This document shows positions 1-8,254 of a DNA stretch of 64,000 bases, piece by piece (position 1 is the stretch's first letter; each line of letters opens with the position of its first letter). The position numbers were made by a program, and so were the translations under genes. Under the pieces are notes generated by a model. It was not told the origin of the DNA. It saw only the letters and a list, made by a program, of their open reading frames with translations, and made no database searches. The stretch is from Pseudoalteromonas atlantica (lineage in GTDB: Bacteria > Pseudomonadota > Gammaproteobacteria > Enterobacterales > Alteromonadaceae), in assembly GCA_007988745.1 (NCBI GenBank), contig BJUT01000004.1, positions 1 to 64,000 of the forward strand, read 5' to 3'.

Positions 1-524
1 AACGCCCAATTGGGAGGCGAGACACGGATGAAATCGTCTTTGGTGATCATATAAAAATTAAAAAAGTCGTGAATTAAGGTTGGTGAAATGACTTTCCATA
101 ACGACTCTGAGTTATTAAATAAACGCTTATAAAAAGGAGAATAATGCTGCTGAGGAAGAAATGCGGCTGAAAGGCCGTCGCTCGATGCACTGCGTATAGT
201 GCCGTCGCTATTAAATTGTAACTGGGTTTTGTTAGATAAATTGATTGCTGAACTATCACTAAATAGCTGCTCTGACACAACATTATTAGCCTGTTTGGCA
301 ACGGCTGATTTTGTTTTGATTAGTGCGTCAAATTGCCTGATAAGTAATTCGGTGGAGCTTTTAAGTACTTCATGCTCTTCGAAAACTAATTGTTTCTCTT
401 CAGATTTAAGCATCAGCGCGGCAGCGCACACACCGGCAATTAAACAAATTGCAGATATAAGCAACGACAGCTTTACACTTAAAGAATTTAGTCCAAAACG
501 CGATGGAGGGCGTCTATACACCAC
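1..524 (-). CDS. Membrane sensor/signalling protein, N-terminal part (truncated by window edge)
   Basis: An open minus-strand frame runs from a GTG at 524 (or the next codon, GTG at 521) off the left edge. An in-frame TAA lies at 536-534 and a TAAGG ribosome site about 7 nt before the GTG, so the start is well bounded. The first ~17 residues are basic (YRRPPSR). A hydrophobic segment rich in Leu, Ile and Ala follows (about residues 19-40), then a soluble stretch that looks like a coiled coil followed by a periplasmic sensor region. This layout fits the N-terminus of a sensor kinase, GGDEF or chemoreceptor protein, but the output domain lies outside the window, so the class is unknown. Confidence 0.7.
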   Translation of the reverse strand, partial: MVYRRPPSRFGLNSLSVKLSLLISAICLIAGVCAAALMLKSEEKQLVFEEHEVLKSSTELLIRQFDALIKTKSAVAKQANNVVSEQLFSDSSAINLSNKTQLQFNSDGTIRSASSDGLSAAFLPQQHYSPFYKRLFNNSESLWKVISPTLIHDFFNFYMITKDDFIRVSPPNWA

Positions 525-679
525 AGGCCAACCTTACTATTTTAGTTGTTGTTATTTTTAGCTAATACCTGAAATATACCAGATCCCTATTCATATTTAT
601 AAACTATTTGTAAATTTTATCTAAATGTTAGCTAGGAGCTGATAATTATTCATTATGTCTATTTAAACTGGCTTGCTTG

Positions 680-708
680 TTGACTTTGCTAGTAACACCT
701 CATACATT
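680..708 (+). promoter_or_regulatory. Candidate promoter of the pheL-pheA transcript
   Basis: TTGACT at 680-685 and TACATT at 703-708 are spaced 17 bp apart. The predicted start near 715 falls on or just before the pheL ATG, leaving almost no untranslated leader. Either the peptide is nearly leaderless or another promoter is used. Confidence 0.4.
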
Positions 709-714
709 AACAGC

Positions 715-768
715 ATGAAAATTATCTTATCTTGCACTTTTTTTTCTTTTTTTAGCTTCTTTATATAA
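715..768 (+). CDS. pheL: Phe-rich leader peptide of pheA attenuator
   Basis: This 17-residue ORF ends FFSFFSFFI: six Phe codons within its last nine residues, then TAA. It sits just upstream of a terminator hairpin that precedes pheA. This matches the E. coli pheL arrangement, in which ribosome stalling at Phe codons under low charged tRNA-Phe prevents termination. The ribosome-binding site is weak and the start is assigned only because this ATG opens the Phe-rich frame. The E. coli peptide is of similar size. Confidence 0.8.
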   Translation: MKIILSCTFFSFFSFFI

Positions 769-836
769 AAGAGGCTGAACTGTTTGTGAGATAAAATCAA
801 TCGAATAGCAAAGCCTCCCACTTGGGAGGCTTTTTT
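754..836 (+). promoter_or_regulatory. Transcription attenuator of pheA (pause, antiterminator and terminator hairpins)
   Basis: Three mutually exclusive pairings are visible. AGCTTC (754-759, inside the Phe codons) pairs with GAGGCT (771-776). GAGGCT can instead pair with AGCCTC (812-817). The terminator is GCCTCCC (813-819) with GGGAGGC (824-830), followed by a run of six T. Stalling in pheL would free 771-776 to form the antiterminator. This is the classical aromatic-operon attenuator logic read directly from the sequence. Confidence 0.85.
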
Positions 837-882
837 GTTTTAGTTGCACTAAGCAACTTATTTTTGGAATGAGGAAACCAAA

Positions 883-2040
883 ATGACCAACGATGTTTTA
901 AACGCGCTCAGACACGACATTAACGAAATAGACTCCGATCTATTGGTGTTATTAGCTAAGCGCCGCCGTATTAGCCACGGTGTTGTTGAGTATAAAATTG
1001 CGAAGAACAAACCGATTCGTGATGAAGCGCGCGAACTAGCCTTACTCGAAAAGCTGATTGGTTATGGCAAGTCGCTTGGTCTAGATGCGTATTATGTAAA
1101 TAACGTTTTTCAAACCATTTTGGAAGACTCTGTGCTGCATCAACAGGCCATGCTGCAAAAAAACTTAAACCCCGATGCATTAAGCGAAACACATCGCGTT
1201 ACTTACTTAGGCGGGCAAGGCTCGTACAGTCAGCTAGCATGTCATAAATACTTTAGCCGCCGCCCTGGCAAGTTAGTCGAAATTGGCTGTACCTCGTTTG
1301 ATGAAATTACGGGCAAAGTAGAAAATGGCCAAGCAGATTTTGGTTTGCTGCCTATAGAAAACACCAGCTCGGGCAGTATTAACGAAGTATTTGATTTATT
1401 ACAACATGCTCAAGTATCAATTGTAGGTGAAGTTACACACAGTGTAGAGCACTGCTTACTTGCCACCCCAGATACTGAATTAAGCCAATTAACTAAAATT
1501 TATGCCCATCCTCAGCCATTTGCTCAATGTAGTCGCTTTTTACAAGGCCTCGGTGATTTACAACATGAAACCTGTGATTCAACCTCAAGTGCTCTACAGT
1601 CAGCTTTAAATACGCCAAATAGTGCGGCTATTGGCTCAGCGCAGGCAGGTAAAAACGTTGGCCTTGAAGTGATTAAATCAAACCTTGCGAATCAAAGTGA
1701 AAACCACAGCCGCTTTATCGTGGTGGCGCGCAAACCTCTGCAGGTATCTAAACAAATACCGACTAAAACCAGCCTTATTATGGCCACTAAACAACAAGCA
1801 GGTTCATTGGCTGATGCGTTAATGGTGTTTAAACAACATCAAATAAACTTAGTTAAACTAGAGTCTCGTCCTGTACCGGGTAACCCGTGGGAAGAAGTGT
1901 TTTATGTGGACTTAGAAGCAAACCTTGCCGATAGCCAAGTACAACATGCCTTAGAGGAGCTAAAAGAGCATACTCAATATGTGCGCGTTTTAGGCTGCTA
2001 TCAAAGTGAGTCTTTACAAGCTGTGAGTGTTAATACCTAA
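883..2040 (+). CDS. pheA: Bifunctional chorismate mutase / prephenate dehydratase (P-protein)
   Basis: The enzyme converts chorismate to prephenate and prephenate to phenylpyruvate, the committed branch to phenylalanine, in the cytosol. At 385 aa it matches the E. coli P-protein. An AroQ-type chorismate mutase domain covers about residues 1-95 and a prephenate dehydratase domain about 103-285. A C-terminal ACT domain (from about 297) carries the ESRP motif and a GNPWEE segment used for Phe feedback binding. The gene is preceded by pheL and an attenuator and ends at a strong terminator shared with convergent tyrA. Expression is therefore probably set by tRNA-Phe charging plus allosteric inhibition. 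Confidence 0.97.
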   Translation: MTNDVLNALRHDINEIDSDLLVLLAKRRRISHGVVEYKIAKNKPIRDEARELALLEKLIGYGKSLGLDAYYVNNVFQTILEDSVLHQQAMLQKNLNPDALSETHRVTYLGGQGSYSQLACHKYFSRRPGKLVEIGCTSFDEITGKVENGQADFGLLPIENTSSGSINEVFDLLQHAQVSIVGEVTHSVEHCLLATPDTELSQLTKIYAHPQPFAQCSRFLQGLGDLQHETCDSTSSALQSALNTPNSAAIGSAQAGKNVGLEVIKSNLANQSENHSRFIVVARKPLQVSKQIPTKTSLIMATKQQAGSLADALMVFKQHQINLVKLESRPVPGNPWEEVFYVDLEANLADSQVQHALEELKEHTQYVRVLGCYQSESLQAVSVNT

Positions 2041-2060
2041 CCTAACACGCAAATACTAAA

Positions 2061-2084
2061 AAGGGCCTAAGTAGGCCCTTTTTT
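2061..2084. terminator. Bidirectional terminator between pheA and tyrA
   Basis: An 8-bp perfect stem, AAGGGCCT (2061-2068) with AGGCCCTT (2073-2080), has a 4-nt loop and is flanked by A and T runs. It can end both convergent transcripts. Confidence 0.85.
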
Positions 2085-2144
2085 AATCGCTGATTTAAAA
2101 TGCTTTCAACGTATAGCTTAAGTAACTACACATTTTTAACCCTT

Positions 2145-3278
2145 TTAATCTAATACCTTGGCGTCATTTGCTTTATTTAGCAGGCTACGGCTTTGCGTTA
2201 AAAAGTGCGCGGTCGAGTCTGAAAAATACGCTTTAGCATCAGCAAATGCATCGATGAGTGCGCCTTTATCTCCCGCTTTTAGCTTTTCAAGAGTTTGTGC
2301 AAAGGTCTCTTGGTATTGCGCTAATAAACTCTCAACATTATCAAACTGGGCCAACATTATATCTGAGTATAGCTCAGGAGATTGTGCAAATAAGCGCCCT
2401 ACCATCATCAACTCTAACTGATAAATAGGAGACGAACAGCTCCTTAGTTCCTCAAGCGTATGGCTTTGCTTTGCTAAAAACTGCCCATAAACAAAGGTCG
2501 TTAAGTGGCGCATTACTTGTATAATTTGCATGGCTTCATCATGCTTTTTAGCATCTAGCTCAACAAGTTGGCAACCCCATACTTGCAACTGCTGTAGTAA
2601 GCCTTTTGCAGCATCATGCGCTCGGCCTTCACACACAACAACAGTTTGTTTAACCCAGTGAGAAATATCAGGGCCAAACATAGGGTGCAGGCCAACAACG
2701 GGCCCAGAATGCGCCGCCTTTAATGCCTTAATGGGTGATTGCTTAACTGAGGTAATATCAACAAGCAAACAGTCATCATCAAGTTTAGGTAGCTTAGCAA
2801 CCACGGCCTCAAGTGCATTGATAGGCACACTGATCATCACTAATTTTGCGCCAGCTAAAATGGCTTTAGCATCGTTTTGCTGATCTTTATCTAAAATCTT
2901 AACTTCATAACCTGAACGAATAAACTGCTGAGCAAATAACTGGCCCATTGCCCCTTGCCCACCTACAATTACAATAGGTGATAAATCAGGAGCTGCACAG
3001 GCAAGTTTAGCTTGTTGGTTTTGATAGGCTTCGCGCATCATGCGCCTTAATATGTCTTCAACAAGTTCAGGGCTGACTCCTTGTTTAATCGCTTCATCAC
3101 GACGAGCAGCTAGCAAAGTAGCTTCTCTTTCAGGGGCATGCAGGGGGGCGCCATTTTGCTGCTTAATAGCACCAATTTTTTGGGTTATTGCATTTCGCTT
3201 TGCAAGTAAAGCAACTAATTGCGCATCGCACTCATCTATGCCATCTCGTAATTGTGATAAATCACTTAATTCAGCCAC
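2145..3278 (-). CDS. tyrA: Bifunctional chorismate mutase / prephenate dehydrogenase (T-protein)
   Basis: The enzyme makes 4-hydroxyphenylpyruvate from chorismate via prephenate with NAD+, the tyrosine branch. A chorismate mutase domain (about residues 1-90) is followed by a dehydrogenase with a GGQGAMG dinucleotide motif. A GLHPMFGPD segment is typical of TyrA. I chose the GTG at 3278 because AGGTGG lies about 10 nt upstream and the next residues (AELSDLSQLR) align with the E. coli N-terminus. Other possible starts are ATG 3287, with its ribosome site too close, and TTG 3302. The gene converges on pheA and lies downstream of a TyrR box. Confidence 0.95.
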   Translation of the reverse strand: MAELSDLSQLRDGIDECDAQLVALLAKRNAITQKIGAIKQQNGAPLHAPEREATLLAARRDEAIKQGVSPELVEDILRRMMREAYQNQQAKLACAAPDLSPIVIVGGQGAMGQLFAQQFIRSGYEVKILDKDQQNDAKAILAGAKLVMISVPINALEAVVAKLPKLDDDCLLVDITSVKQSPIKALKAAHSGPVVGLHPMFGPDISHWVKQTVVVCEGRAHDAAKGLLQQLQVWGCQLVELDAKKHDEAMQIIQVMRHLTTFVYGQFLAKQSHTLEELRSCSSPIYQLELMMVGRLFAQSPELYSDIMLAQFDNVESLLAQYQETFAQTLEKLKAGDKGALIDAFADAKAYFSDSTAHFLTQSRSLLNKANDAKVLD

Positions 3279-3309
3279 GTTTCTCATTCCACCTATAAAC
3301 AACTCATTT

Positions 3310-3327
3310 CGTAAATATATATTTACA
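3310..3327. promoter_or_regulatory. TyrR box upstream of tyrA
   Basis: CGTAAA-N6-TTTACA matches the TyrR consensus TGTAAA-N6-TTTACA at all but one position. The essential G and C (3311 and 3326) are separated by 14 nt. The site overlaps the -10 region of the promoter at 3316-3345, which fits tyrosine-dependent repression. Confidence 0.75.
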
Positions 3328-3345
3328 TTTAAGTAAACTAATCAA
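3316..3345 (-). promoter_or_regulatory. Promoter of tyrA
   Basis: On the minus strand TTGATT (3345-3340) and TATATA (3321-3316) are 18 bp apart. The TyrR box at 3310-3327 covers the -10 element. Confidence 0.6.
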
Positions 3346-3463
3346 TACGTTAAATACTAACAGGATCAAGTATGGGTTAAAAGGTTAATGTAACAACGCG
3401 AGTGAAGATTACTTAATACAGAGGGGTGCTTTTGTGAAGAGGTAGTATGTTATTTAATGGCTT

Positions 3464-3504
3464 AAAAACCAAAACGGGTTGCAACCGTGAGGCTGCAACC
3501 CGTT
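3464..3504 (-). terminator. Terminator of the rpsP-rimM-trmD-rplS operon
   Basis: An 11-bp stem, AACGGGTTGCA (3473-3483) with TGCAACCCGTT (3494-3504), is followed on the minus strand by T-rich sequence (TTTTGGTTTTT). Confidence 0.8.
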
Positions 3505-3530
3505 TTCTTTGCGTTGATAAACAGCGCGTA

Positions 3531-3890
3531 TTAGTTAAGTTTTTCTCTAATACGTGCAGATTTACCAGAACGCTCACGTAGGTAGTAAAGCTTAGCACGA
3601 CGAACCGCACCACGACGCTTAACTGTTACGCTATCAATAAGAGGGCTGTGCGTTTGGAATACACGCTCAACACCTTCACCGCTCGAAATTTTACGAACTG
3701 TGAATGCTGAGTGAAGACCACGATTACGCTTAGCGATTACAACACCTTCAAAGGCCTGTAGACGCTCTTTGTTACCTTCTTTTACACGTACCTGTACAAC
3801 TACTGTATCACCAGCGCCGAATGCTGGTACGTCTGTTTTAAGCTGCTCTTCTTCAAGCGCTTTAATAATATTTTGGTTTACTTTTGCCAT
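3531..3890 (-). CDS. rplS: 50S ribosomal protein L19
   Basis: This protein of the large subunit lies at the 30S-50S interface. At 119 aa it is close to the E. coli length, with conserved segments [37 protein letters not shown] and the basic [11 protein letters not shown] tail. The start is the ATG at 3890 (MAKVNQNII); a GTG four codons upstream (3902) is less likely. It is the last gene of the conserved rpsP-rimM-trmD-rplS operon and is followed by a strong terminator. Confidence 0.97.
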   Translation of the reverse strand: MAKVNQNIIKALEEEQLKTDVPAFGAGDTVVVQVRVKEGNKERLQAFEGVVIAKRNRGLHSAFTVRKISSGEGVERVFQTHSPLIDSVTVKRRGAVRRAKLYYLRERSGKSARIREKLN

Positions 3891-3923
3891 TATGTTTCTC
3901 ACTTTCCTAGGTGTAACTGTCTT

Positions 3924-4691
3924 CTAGCCACAAGCTTTTTGGTACTCTTGCTGAAATTGTGCGAGTAATACCGCTTGCTCCTCAGTCAGAGCTAGGTTAT
4001 GCAACAAGTCAGGACGTCGTAGCCAAGTTCTGCCTAATGACTGCTTAAGCCGCCATTTTGCTATCTCTTGGTGGTTTCCACTGAGTAGTACAGCAGGCAC
4101 CTGTTTGTCGTCCAATGTTTCTGGCCGTGTATAGTGAGGACAATCTAGCAAGCCATCCGAAAATGAGTCTTGCTCTGCTGACTGGTTATGACCTAACACG
4201 CCTGGCACTAATCGCGCTACTGCATCAATTAATGTCATGGCAGGTAATTCACCACCACTCAAAATAAAATCACCAATTGACCATTCTTCGTCAACGTATG
4301 ACTCTATTATTCTCTCGTCTATACCTTCATAGCGACCGGCAATCAAAATCAGCTTTTCAGAGTTTGCGAGTTCGCTAGCCCCTTGCTGATCTAATTTGCG
4401 CCCTTGCGGGGACATATAAATTACTTTTGCGCCATCACCTGCCGCTTTTTTAGCGTCAAGAATAGCTTGTTTTAATGGTTCAACCATCATTAACATACCT
4501 GGGCCGCCCCCGTAAGGACGGTCATCTACGGTTCTGTGCTTATCTAAAGCATAGTCACGTGGATTCCAGCAGTTAAAGTCAATTAAGCCATTTTTCACTG
4601 CGCGACCAGTGACACCTTGGTGTGTAATAGCATCAAACATGTCTGGGAAAAGGCTTATCACCCCTACCCATAATGAACTAGTTTGAGTCAT
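3924..4691 (-). CDS. trmD: tRNA (guanine-37-N1)-methyltransferase
   Basis: TrmD methylates G37 next to the anticodon of tRNAs reading CUN, CCN and CGG, using S-adenosylmethionine, and so prevents +1 frameshifting. The 255 aa length equals that of the E. coli enzyme. The SPOUT knot is recognisable from YEGIDERI, followed by [14 protein letters not shown] and the linker PGVLG. The start overlaps the rimM stop by one base (TAATG), indicating translational coupling. It lies third in the rpsP operon. Confidence 0.98.
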   Translation of the reverse strand: MTQTSSLWVGVISLFPDMFDAITHQGVTGRAVKNGLIDFNCWNPRDYALDKHRTVDDRPYGGGPGMLMMVEPLKQAILDAKKAAGDGAKVIYMSPQGRKLDQQGASELANSEKLILIAGRYEGIDERIIESYVDEEWSIGDFILSGGELPAMTLIDAVARLVPGVLGHNQSAEQDSFSDGLLDCPHYTRPETLDDKQVPAVLLSGNHQEIAKWRLKQSLGRTWLRRPDLLHNLALTEEQAVLLAQFQQEYQKACG

Positions 4692-5227
4692 TAAAACCCA
4701 GGATCCCAGTCTACGGTAATTTCTCTCGCTTCGTATTTAACTTCTTTAATTACTGAATCAGTTAAAAAAGGAATCAAACGCTCAGCTTGACCAAATGCAT
4801 CTTTACTGTTTGCCTTAACAACCAGTACATCATTCGATCCTGTCTCCATCAGGTCATCAACAGTGCCTAAATTGTAACCTTTATCAGTTACAACCGACAT
4901 GCCAATGAGATCTCGCCAATAAAACTCGCCTTGCGGGAGTTCTGGTAATTGCGCTGAATCAACAGATATTTCTGCATGGGTATAAGCCATTGCTTCGTCT
5001 CTGTCGTTTACTTGCGCAATTTTAGCGATAAAGCCTTTGTTGTGGCGACGCCAGTCGACCACTTCTAAGGTCTGCCATTTACCTTGTTGCCCTATCAACC
5101 ACGGGCTGAAATCGAAGATCCCTTGGGGATCATCAGTAAATGAATGTACCTTAAGCCAGCCCTTTATACCATATGGGGCACCGAGCTTTCCTACGACAAT
5201 AATTGATGAGGTGTTCTCTTGACTCAT
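4691..5227 (-). CDS. rimM: Ribosome maturation factor RimM
   Basis: RimM binds S19 and assists assembly of the 30S head domain. The 178 aa protein has the N-terminal RimM beta-barrel opening [22 protein letters not shown]. The PRC-barrel half contains [11 protein letters not shown] and [13 protein letters not shown]. It lies between rpsP (17-nt gap) and trmD (1-nt overlap), the standard gene order. Confidence 0.97.
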   Translation of the reverse strand: MSQENTSSIIVVGKLGAPYGIKGWLKVHSFTDDPQGIFDFSPWLIGQQGKWQTLEVVDWRRHNKGFIAKIAQVNDRDEAMAYTHAEISVDSAQLPELPQGEFYWRDLIGMSVVTDKGYNLGTVDDLMETGSNDVLVVKANSKDAFGQAERLIPFLTDSVIKEVKYEAREITVDWDPGF

Positions 5228-5244
5228 GGTTACACTTACGCCTA

Positions 5245-5493
5245 TTAAGCCGCTTTACGAGCGTCTTTAACTAACTTAGCTACACGATCAGAAAGACCTG
5301 CGCCCTGACCTACCCAGTGATCAACACGAGGTAAATCTAAACGAAGTTTTTCTTCTTGACCTGAAGCAATTGGGTTAAAGAAACCAATTTTCTCGATGAA
5401 GCGACCGTCACGCGAGAAACGGCTATCCGCAACCACAATTTGATAGAAAGGGCGTTTTTTAGCGCCACCACGTTGCAAACGAATAGTTACCAT
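5245..5493 (-). CDS. rpsP: 30S ribosomal protein S16
   Basis: This small-subunit assembly protein has 82 aa, the same as in E. coli. The start [20 protein letters not shown] is the family signature, followed by [14 protein letters not shown]. It is first in the operon and is preceded by its own promoter (5561-5588) and a GC-rich leader hairpin. Confidence 0.98.
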   Translation of the reverse strand: MVTIRLQRGGAKKRPFYQIVVADSRFSRDGRFIEKIGFFNPIASGQEEKLRLDLPRVDHWVGQGAGLSDRVAKLVKDARKAA

Positions 5494-5538
5494 ACCGTCC
5501 TCTAAATAGATTGACTGTTTTCATTAATAAGATTTACT

Positions 5539-5559
5539 CCCCAGTATGGGGAGCTGGGG
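5539..5559 (-). promoter_or_regulatory. GC-rich hairpin at the 5' end of the rpsP operon mRNA
   Basis: CCCCAG (5559-5554 on minus) can pair with CTGGGG (5544-5539). An alternative fold pairs the overlapping CTCCCC and GGGGAG. The element starts just after the predicted transcription start. Confidence 0.5.
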
Positions 5560-5560
5560 A

Positions 5561-5588
5561 ATTGTACGAGTTTTTAGCAACAATGCAA
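5561..5588 (-). promoter_or_regulatory. Promoter of the rpsP operon
   Basis: On the minus strand TTGCAT (5588-5583) and TACAAT (5566-5561) are spaced 16 bp apart, about 70 nt upstream of rpsP and downstream of the ffh terminator. Confidence 0.65.
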
Positions 5589-5684
5589 GTAAGAAGTGAA
5601 GCAAAAAGCCACTTTAGTAGGTTAAACTGTGATCTGAGCCACAATTAATAGATTATCATGCACCACGCGCATAATTTATTCAAC

Positions 5685-5708
5685 AAAAAAGGGCCAATTA
5701 GCCCTTTT
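5685..5708 (-). terminator. Terminator of ffh
   Basis: An AAAGGGC / GCCCTTT stem around a short A+T loop is followed on the minus strand by six T (5690-5685). Confidence 0.75.
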
Positions 5709-5753
5709 GTTATACATTATATAGCGCCATATAGCGCCTATTTAAGCGCTACA

Positions 5754-7133
5754 TTAAAATTTAGGGCCACCGCCGCCCATCATTCCAGGTGGTAACATGC
5801 CTTTCATGCCGCGCATCATTTTTTGCATGCCGCCTTTACCTTTCATTTTTTTCATCATTTTTTGCATTTGCGTAAACTGTTTTAGCAGTTTATTTATCTC
5901 TTGTACCTGTGTACCAGAGCCTGCGGCTATACGCTTTTTACGAGAGCCTTTAATAATCTCAGGGCGCGCACGCTCTTGTTTGGTCATAGAGCTGATGATT
6001 GCTTCCATTTGAATGAAGGTTTTGTCGCCCATTTGGCCTTTTACAGCATCGGGTAAGTTTTGCATACCAGGCAGCTTATCTAGCATCGACATCATGCCAC
6101 CCATATTTTTCATTTGCTTTAATTGCTCTGCAAAATCATCAAGGGTAAAGCCGTTGCCTTTAAATACTTTTTCGGCGACCTTAGCTGCTTTTTCCTTATC
6201 GACTTTCATTTCGACTTCTTCGATTAATGAAAGTACATCCCCCATGCCTAAAATGCGCGATGCGATACGATCTGGATGGAACGGCTCTAGTGCATCCGTA
6301 CGTTCACCCACACCCATAAATTTAATTGGCTTGCCGGTAATATGGCGAATAGATAAAGCAGCACCACCGCGTGCATCACCATCTGTTTTAGTTAAAATAA
6401 CACCGGTTAGAGGTAGCGCTTCATCAAATGCTTTAGCGGTATTCGCCGCATCTTGACCCGTCATTGCATCAACCACAAATAATGTTTCGATTGGGTTGAT
6501 TGCTTTATGAAGATCTTTAATTTCGCCCATCATTTCGTTATCTACGTGCAAACGGCCGGCGGTATCAACTAAAACAACGTCTATAAATTTCTTTTTAGCA
6601 TGAGAAATAGCAGCGGTGGCGATATCTACTGGCTTTTGCGAAATATCACTAGGGAAAAAATCCACGTCAACTTCGCTGGCAAGTGTTTCAAGCTGTTTAA
6701 TAGCCGCCGGACGGTATACATCGGCACTAACAACTAGCACTGACTTTTTCTTACGCTCTTTTAAAAACTTAGCAAGCTTACCAACACTGGTGGTTTTACC
6801 CGCACCTTGTAAACCAGCCATCATAACAACAGCTGGCGGCTGTGCATTTAGGCTAAGCTCTTCGTTGGCTTCACCCATCGCTTTTTCAAGCTCTTCGCGC
6901 ACTATTTTTATAAATACTTGGCCAGGGCTTAAGCTTTTAGTTACTTCAACACCTACGGCACGTTCTTTAACTTGCTTTACAAACTCGCGAACAACAGGCA
7001 ACGCAACGTCAGCTTCTAAAAACGCCATACGTACTTCACGTAGCGTGTCTTTAATGTTGTCTTCTGTTAAACGGCCGCGGCCACTAATATTTTTTAAGGT
7101 TTTACCTAATCGTTCTTGGAGGTTCTCAAACAT
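5754..7133 (-). CDS. ffh: Signal recognition particle protein Ffh
   Basis: This GTPase binds 4.5S RNA and signal peptides of nascent inner-membrane proteins and docks with FtsY. The 459 aa chain has an N domain and a G domain with GLQGAGKTTS (G1), DTAGRLH and TKTDGDARGG. The M domain (about 300-430) has the expected Met-rich MQKMMKKMKGKGGMQKMM helix region and ends GGGGPKF. It stands alone with its own terminator and is divergent from the ypjD-like gene, as in E. coli. Confidence 0.98.
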   Translation of the reverse strand: MFENLQERLGKTLKNISGRGRLTEDNIKDTLREVRMAFLEADVALPVVREFVKQVKERAVGVEVTKSLSPGQVFIKIVREELEKAMGEANEELSLNAQPPAVVMMAGLQGAGKTTSVGKLAKFLKERKKKSVLVVSADVYRPAAIKQLETLASEVDVDFFPSDISQKPVDIATAAISHAKKKFIDVVLVDTAGRLHVDNEMMGEIKDLHKAINPIETLFVVDAMTGQDAANTAKAFDEALPLTGVILTKTDGDARGGAALSIRHITGKPIKFMGVGERTDALEPFHPDRIASRILGMGDVLSLIEEVEMKVDKEKAAKVAEKVFKGNGFTLDDFAEQLKQMKNMGGMMSMLDKLPGMQNLPDAVKGQMGDKTFIQMEAIISSMTKQERARPEIIKGSRKKRIAAGSGTQVQEINKLLKQFTQMQKMMKKMKGKGGMQKMMRGMKGMLPPGMMGGGGPKF

Positions 7134-7386
7134 GTAACGGTTCCGATAAGACGTTTATATTGACCCAATAAGCTCACGCTTATTTGCATTTTACTTATTA
7201 GATGGGAGCAATAGTATTAAATTTCAATTAAAAACAGTATACCGTAAATGATGGCGCACAATACAGTATTGAAGCACAGCTTATTGAGTTTCTTTTTTTA
7301 GGTCTATGCAATTGCTTTGCTATAAAATACAATGTGCTTATAACAACAAGAATTATTTGACTCTAATTATAAGTGGCCCAAGCACA

Positions 7387-8193
7387 ATGCTGATTATTAG
7401 TTTAACTATTATTGCCAGTTTATTTTATGTGTTAGCAACGTCTCACGTGTTAACACGCCTGTTTCATCAACAAGGCCCCAGCCAAAAGGTAACGGTTATT
7501 TTAAGTACCGTGGCTATACTAGCGCACATGCTGCTGTTGGTTAATTCGGTGTTTCGCTCCGACGGGCAAGATTTAAGCATTGTTAATGTTGCACTGCTGA
7601 CCTGCTGGGTTATTGTGGTGTCGGTTACTGCGGTGTCGTTAAAGTTCCCTGCTACATTGCTGTTACCGGTTGTCTATGGCTTTGCAGCCCTACTCACCAT
7701 TGCGAGTTTGTTTATACCGCACCATATTTTATTACAAAGCTTTAATATTGAAATAGGCCTTATCACACATATATCGCTATCACTGTTAGCATATTGCGTG
7801 TTAATTATTGCCACTTTATACGGCGTGCAGTTTTACTTTATTGATAAACGCTTAAAACGTAAAGATTTAGCAATTGTGCATAGTCATTTGCCACCATTAA
7901 TGGTGGTAGAACGTCAGCTCTATCAACTATTAAACTTAGGTACGGTGTTACTTACCTTTGCCTTATTAACAGGGTTTGTGTTTTTAGATGGGATGTTTGC
8001 AAAAGAATTTATCCATAAAACCATTTTATCGCTTGTCGCATGGGTTATTTTTGTCACTGTTGCGCTTGGGCACATGAAAAAAGGCTGGCGTGGTAAACCT
8101 GTGGTTATTACCATCATGGTCGCTGCATTTATCCTCACACTTGCTTATTTTGGCAGCCGTTTTATACAAGAAGTGGTGTTAAATAAGTTTTAA
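7387..8193 (+). CDS. ypjD: Cytochrome c assembly (CcsA/HemX-like) inner-membrane protein, YpjD family
   Basis: This integral membrane protein of 268 aa has about eight hydrophobic helices. The start at 7387 (MLIISLTIIAS) is preferred to the upstream start at 7306, which would add 27 non-conserved residues. The central region contains GLITHISLSLLAYCVLIIATLYGVQ and the C-terminus contains GWRGK and LAYFGSRF, as in E. coli YpjD. The family resembles the CcsA/HemX heme-handling fold, but the E. coli member has no settled function. Divergence from ffh and the following corB-like gene repeat the E. coli order. Confidence 0.85.
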   Translation: MLIISLTIIASLFYVLATSHVLTRLFHQQGPSQKVTVILSTVAILAHMLLLVNSVFRSDGQDLSIVNVALLTCWVIVVSVTAVSLKFPATLLLPVVYGFAALLTIASLFIPHHILLQSFNIEIGLITHISLSLLAYCVLIIATLYGVQFYFIDKRLKRKDLAIVHSHLPPLMVVERQLYQLLNLGTVLLTFALLTGFVFLDGMFAKEFIHKTILSLVAWVIFVTVALGHMKKGWRGKPVVITIMVAAFILTLAYFGSRFIQEVVLNKF

Positions 8194-8254
8194 CTTGACT
8201 CTGTCAGCTCACTCTAGCTTAATACGCATTGGTTTATAAAAAAAGGATCCATCG

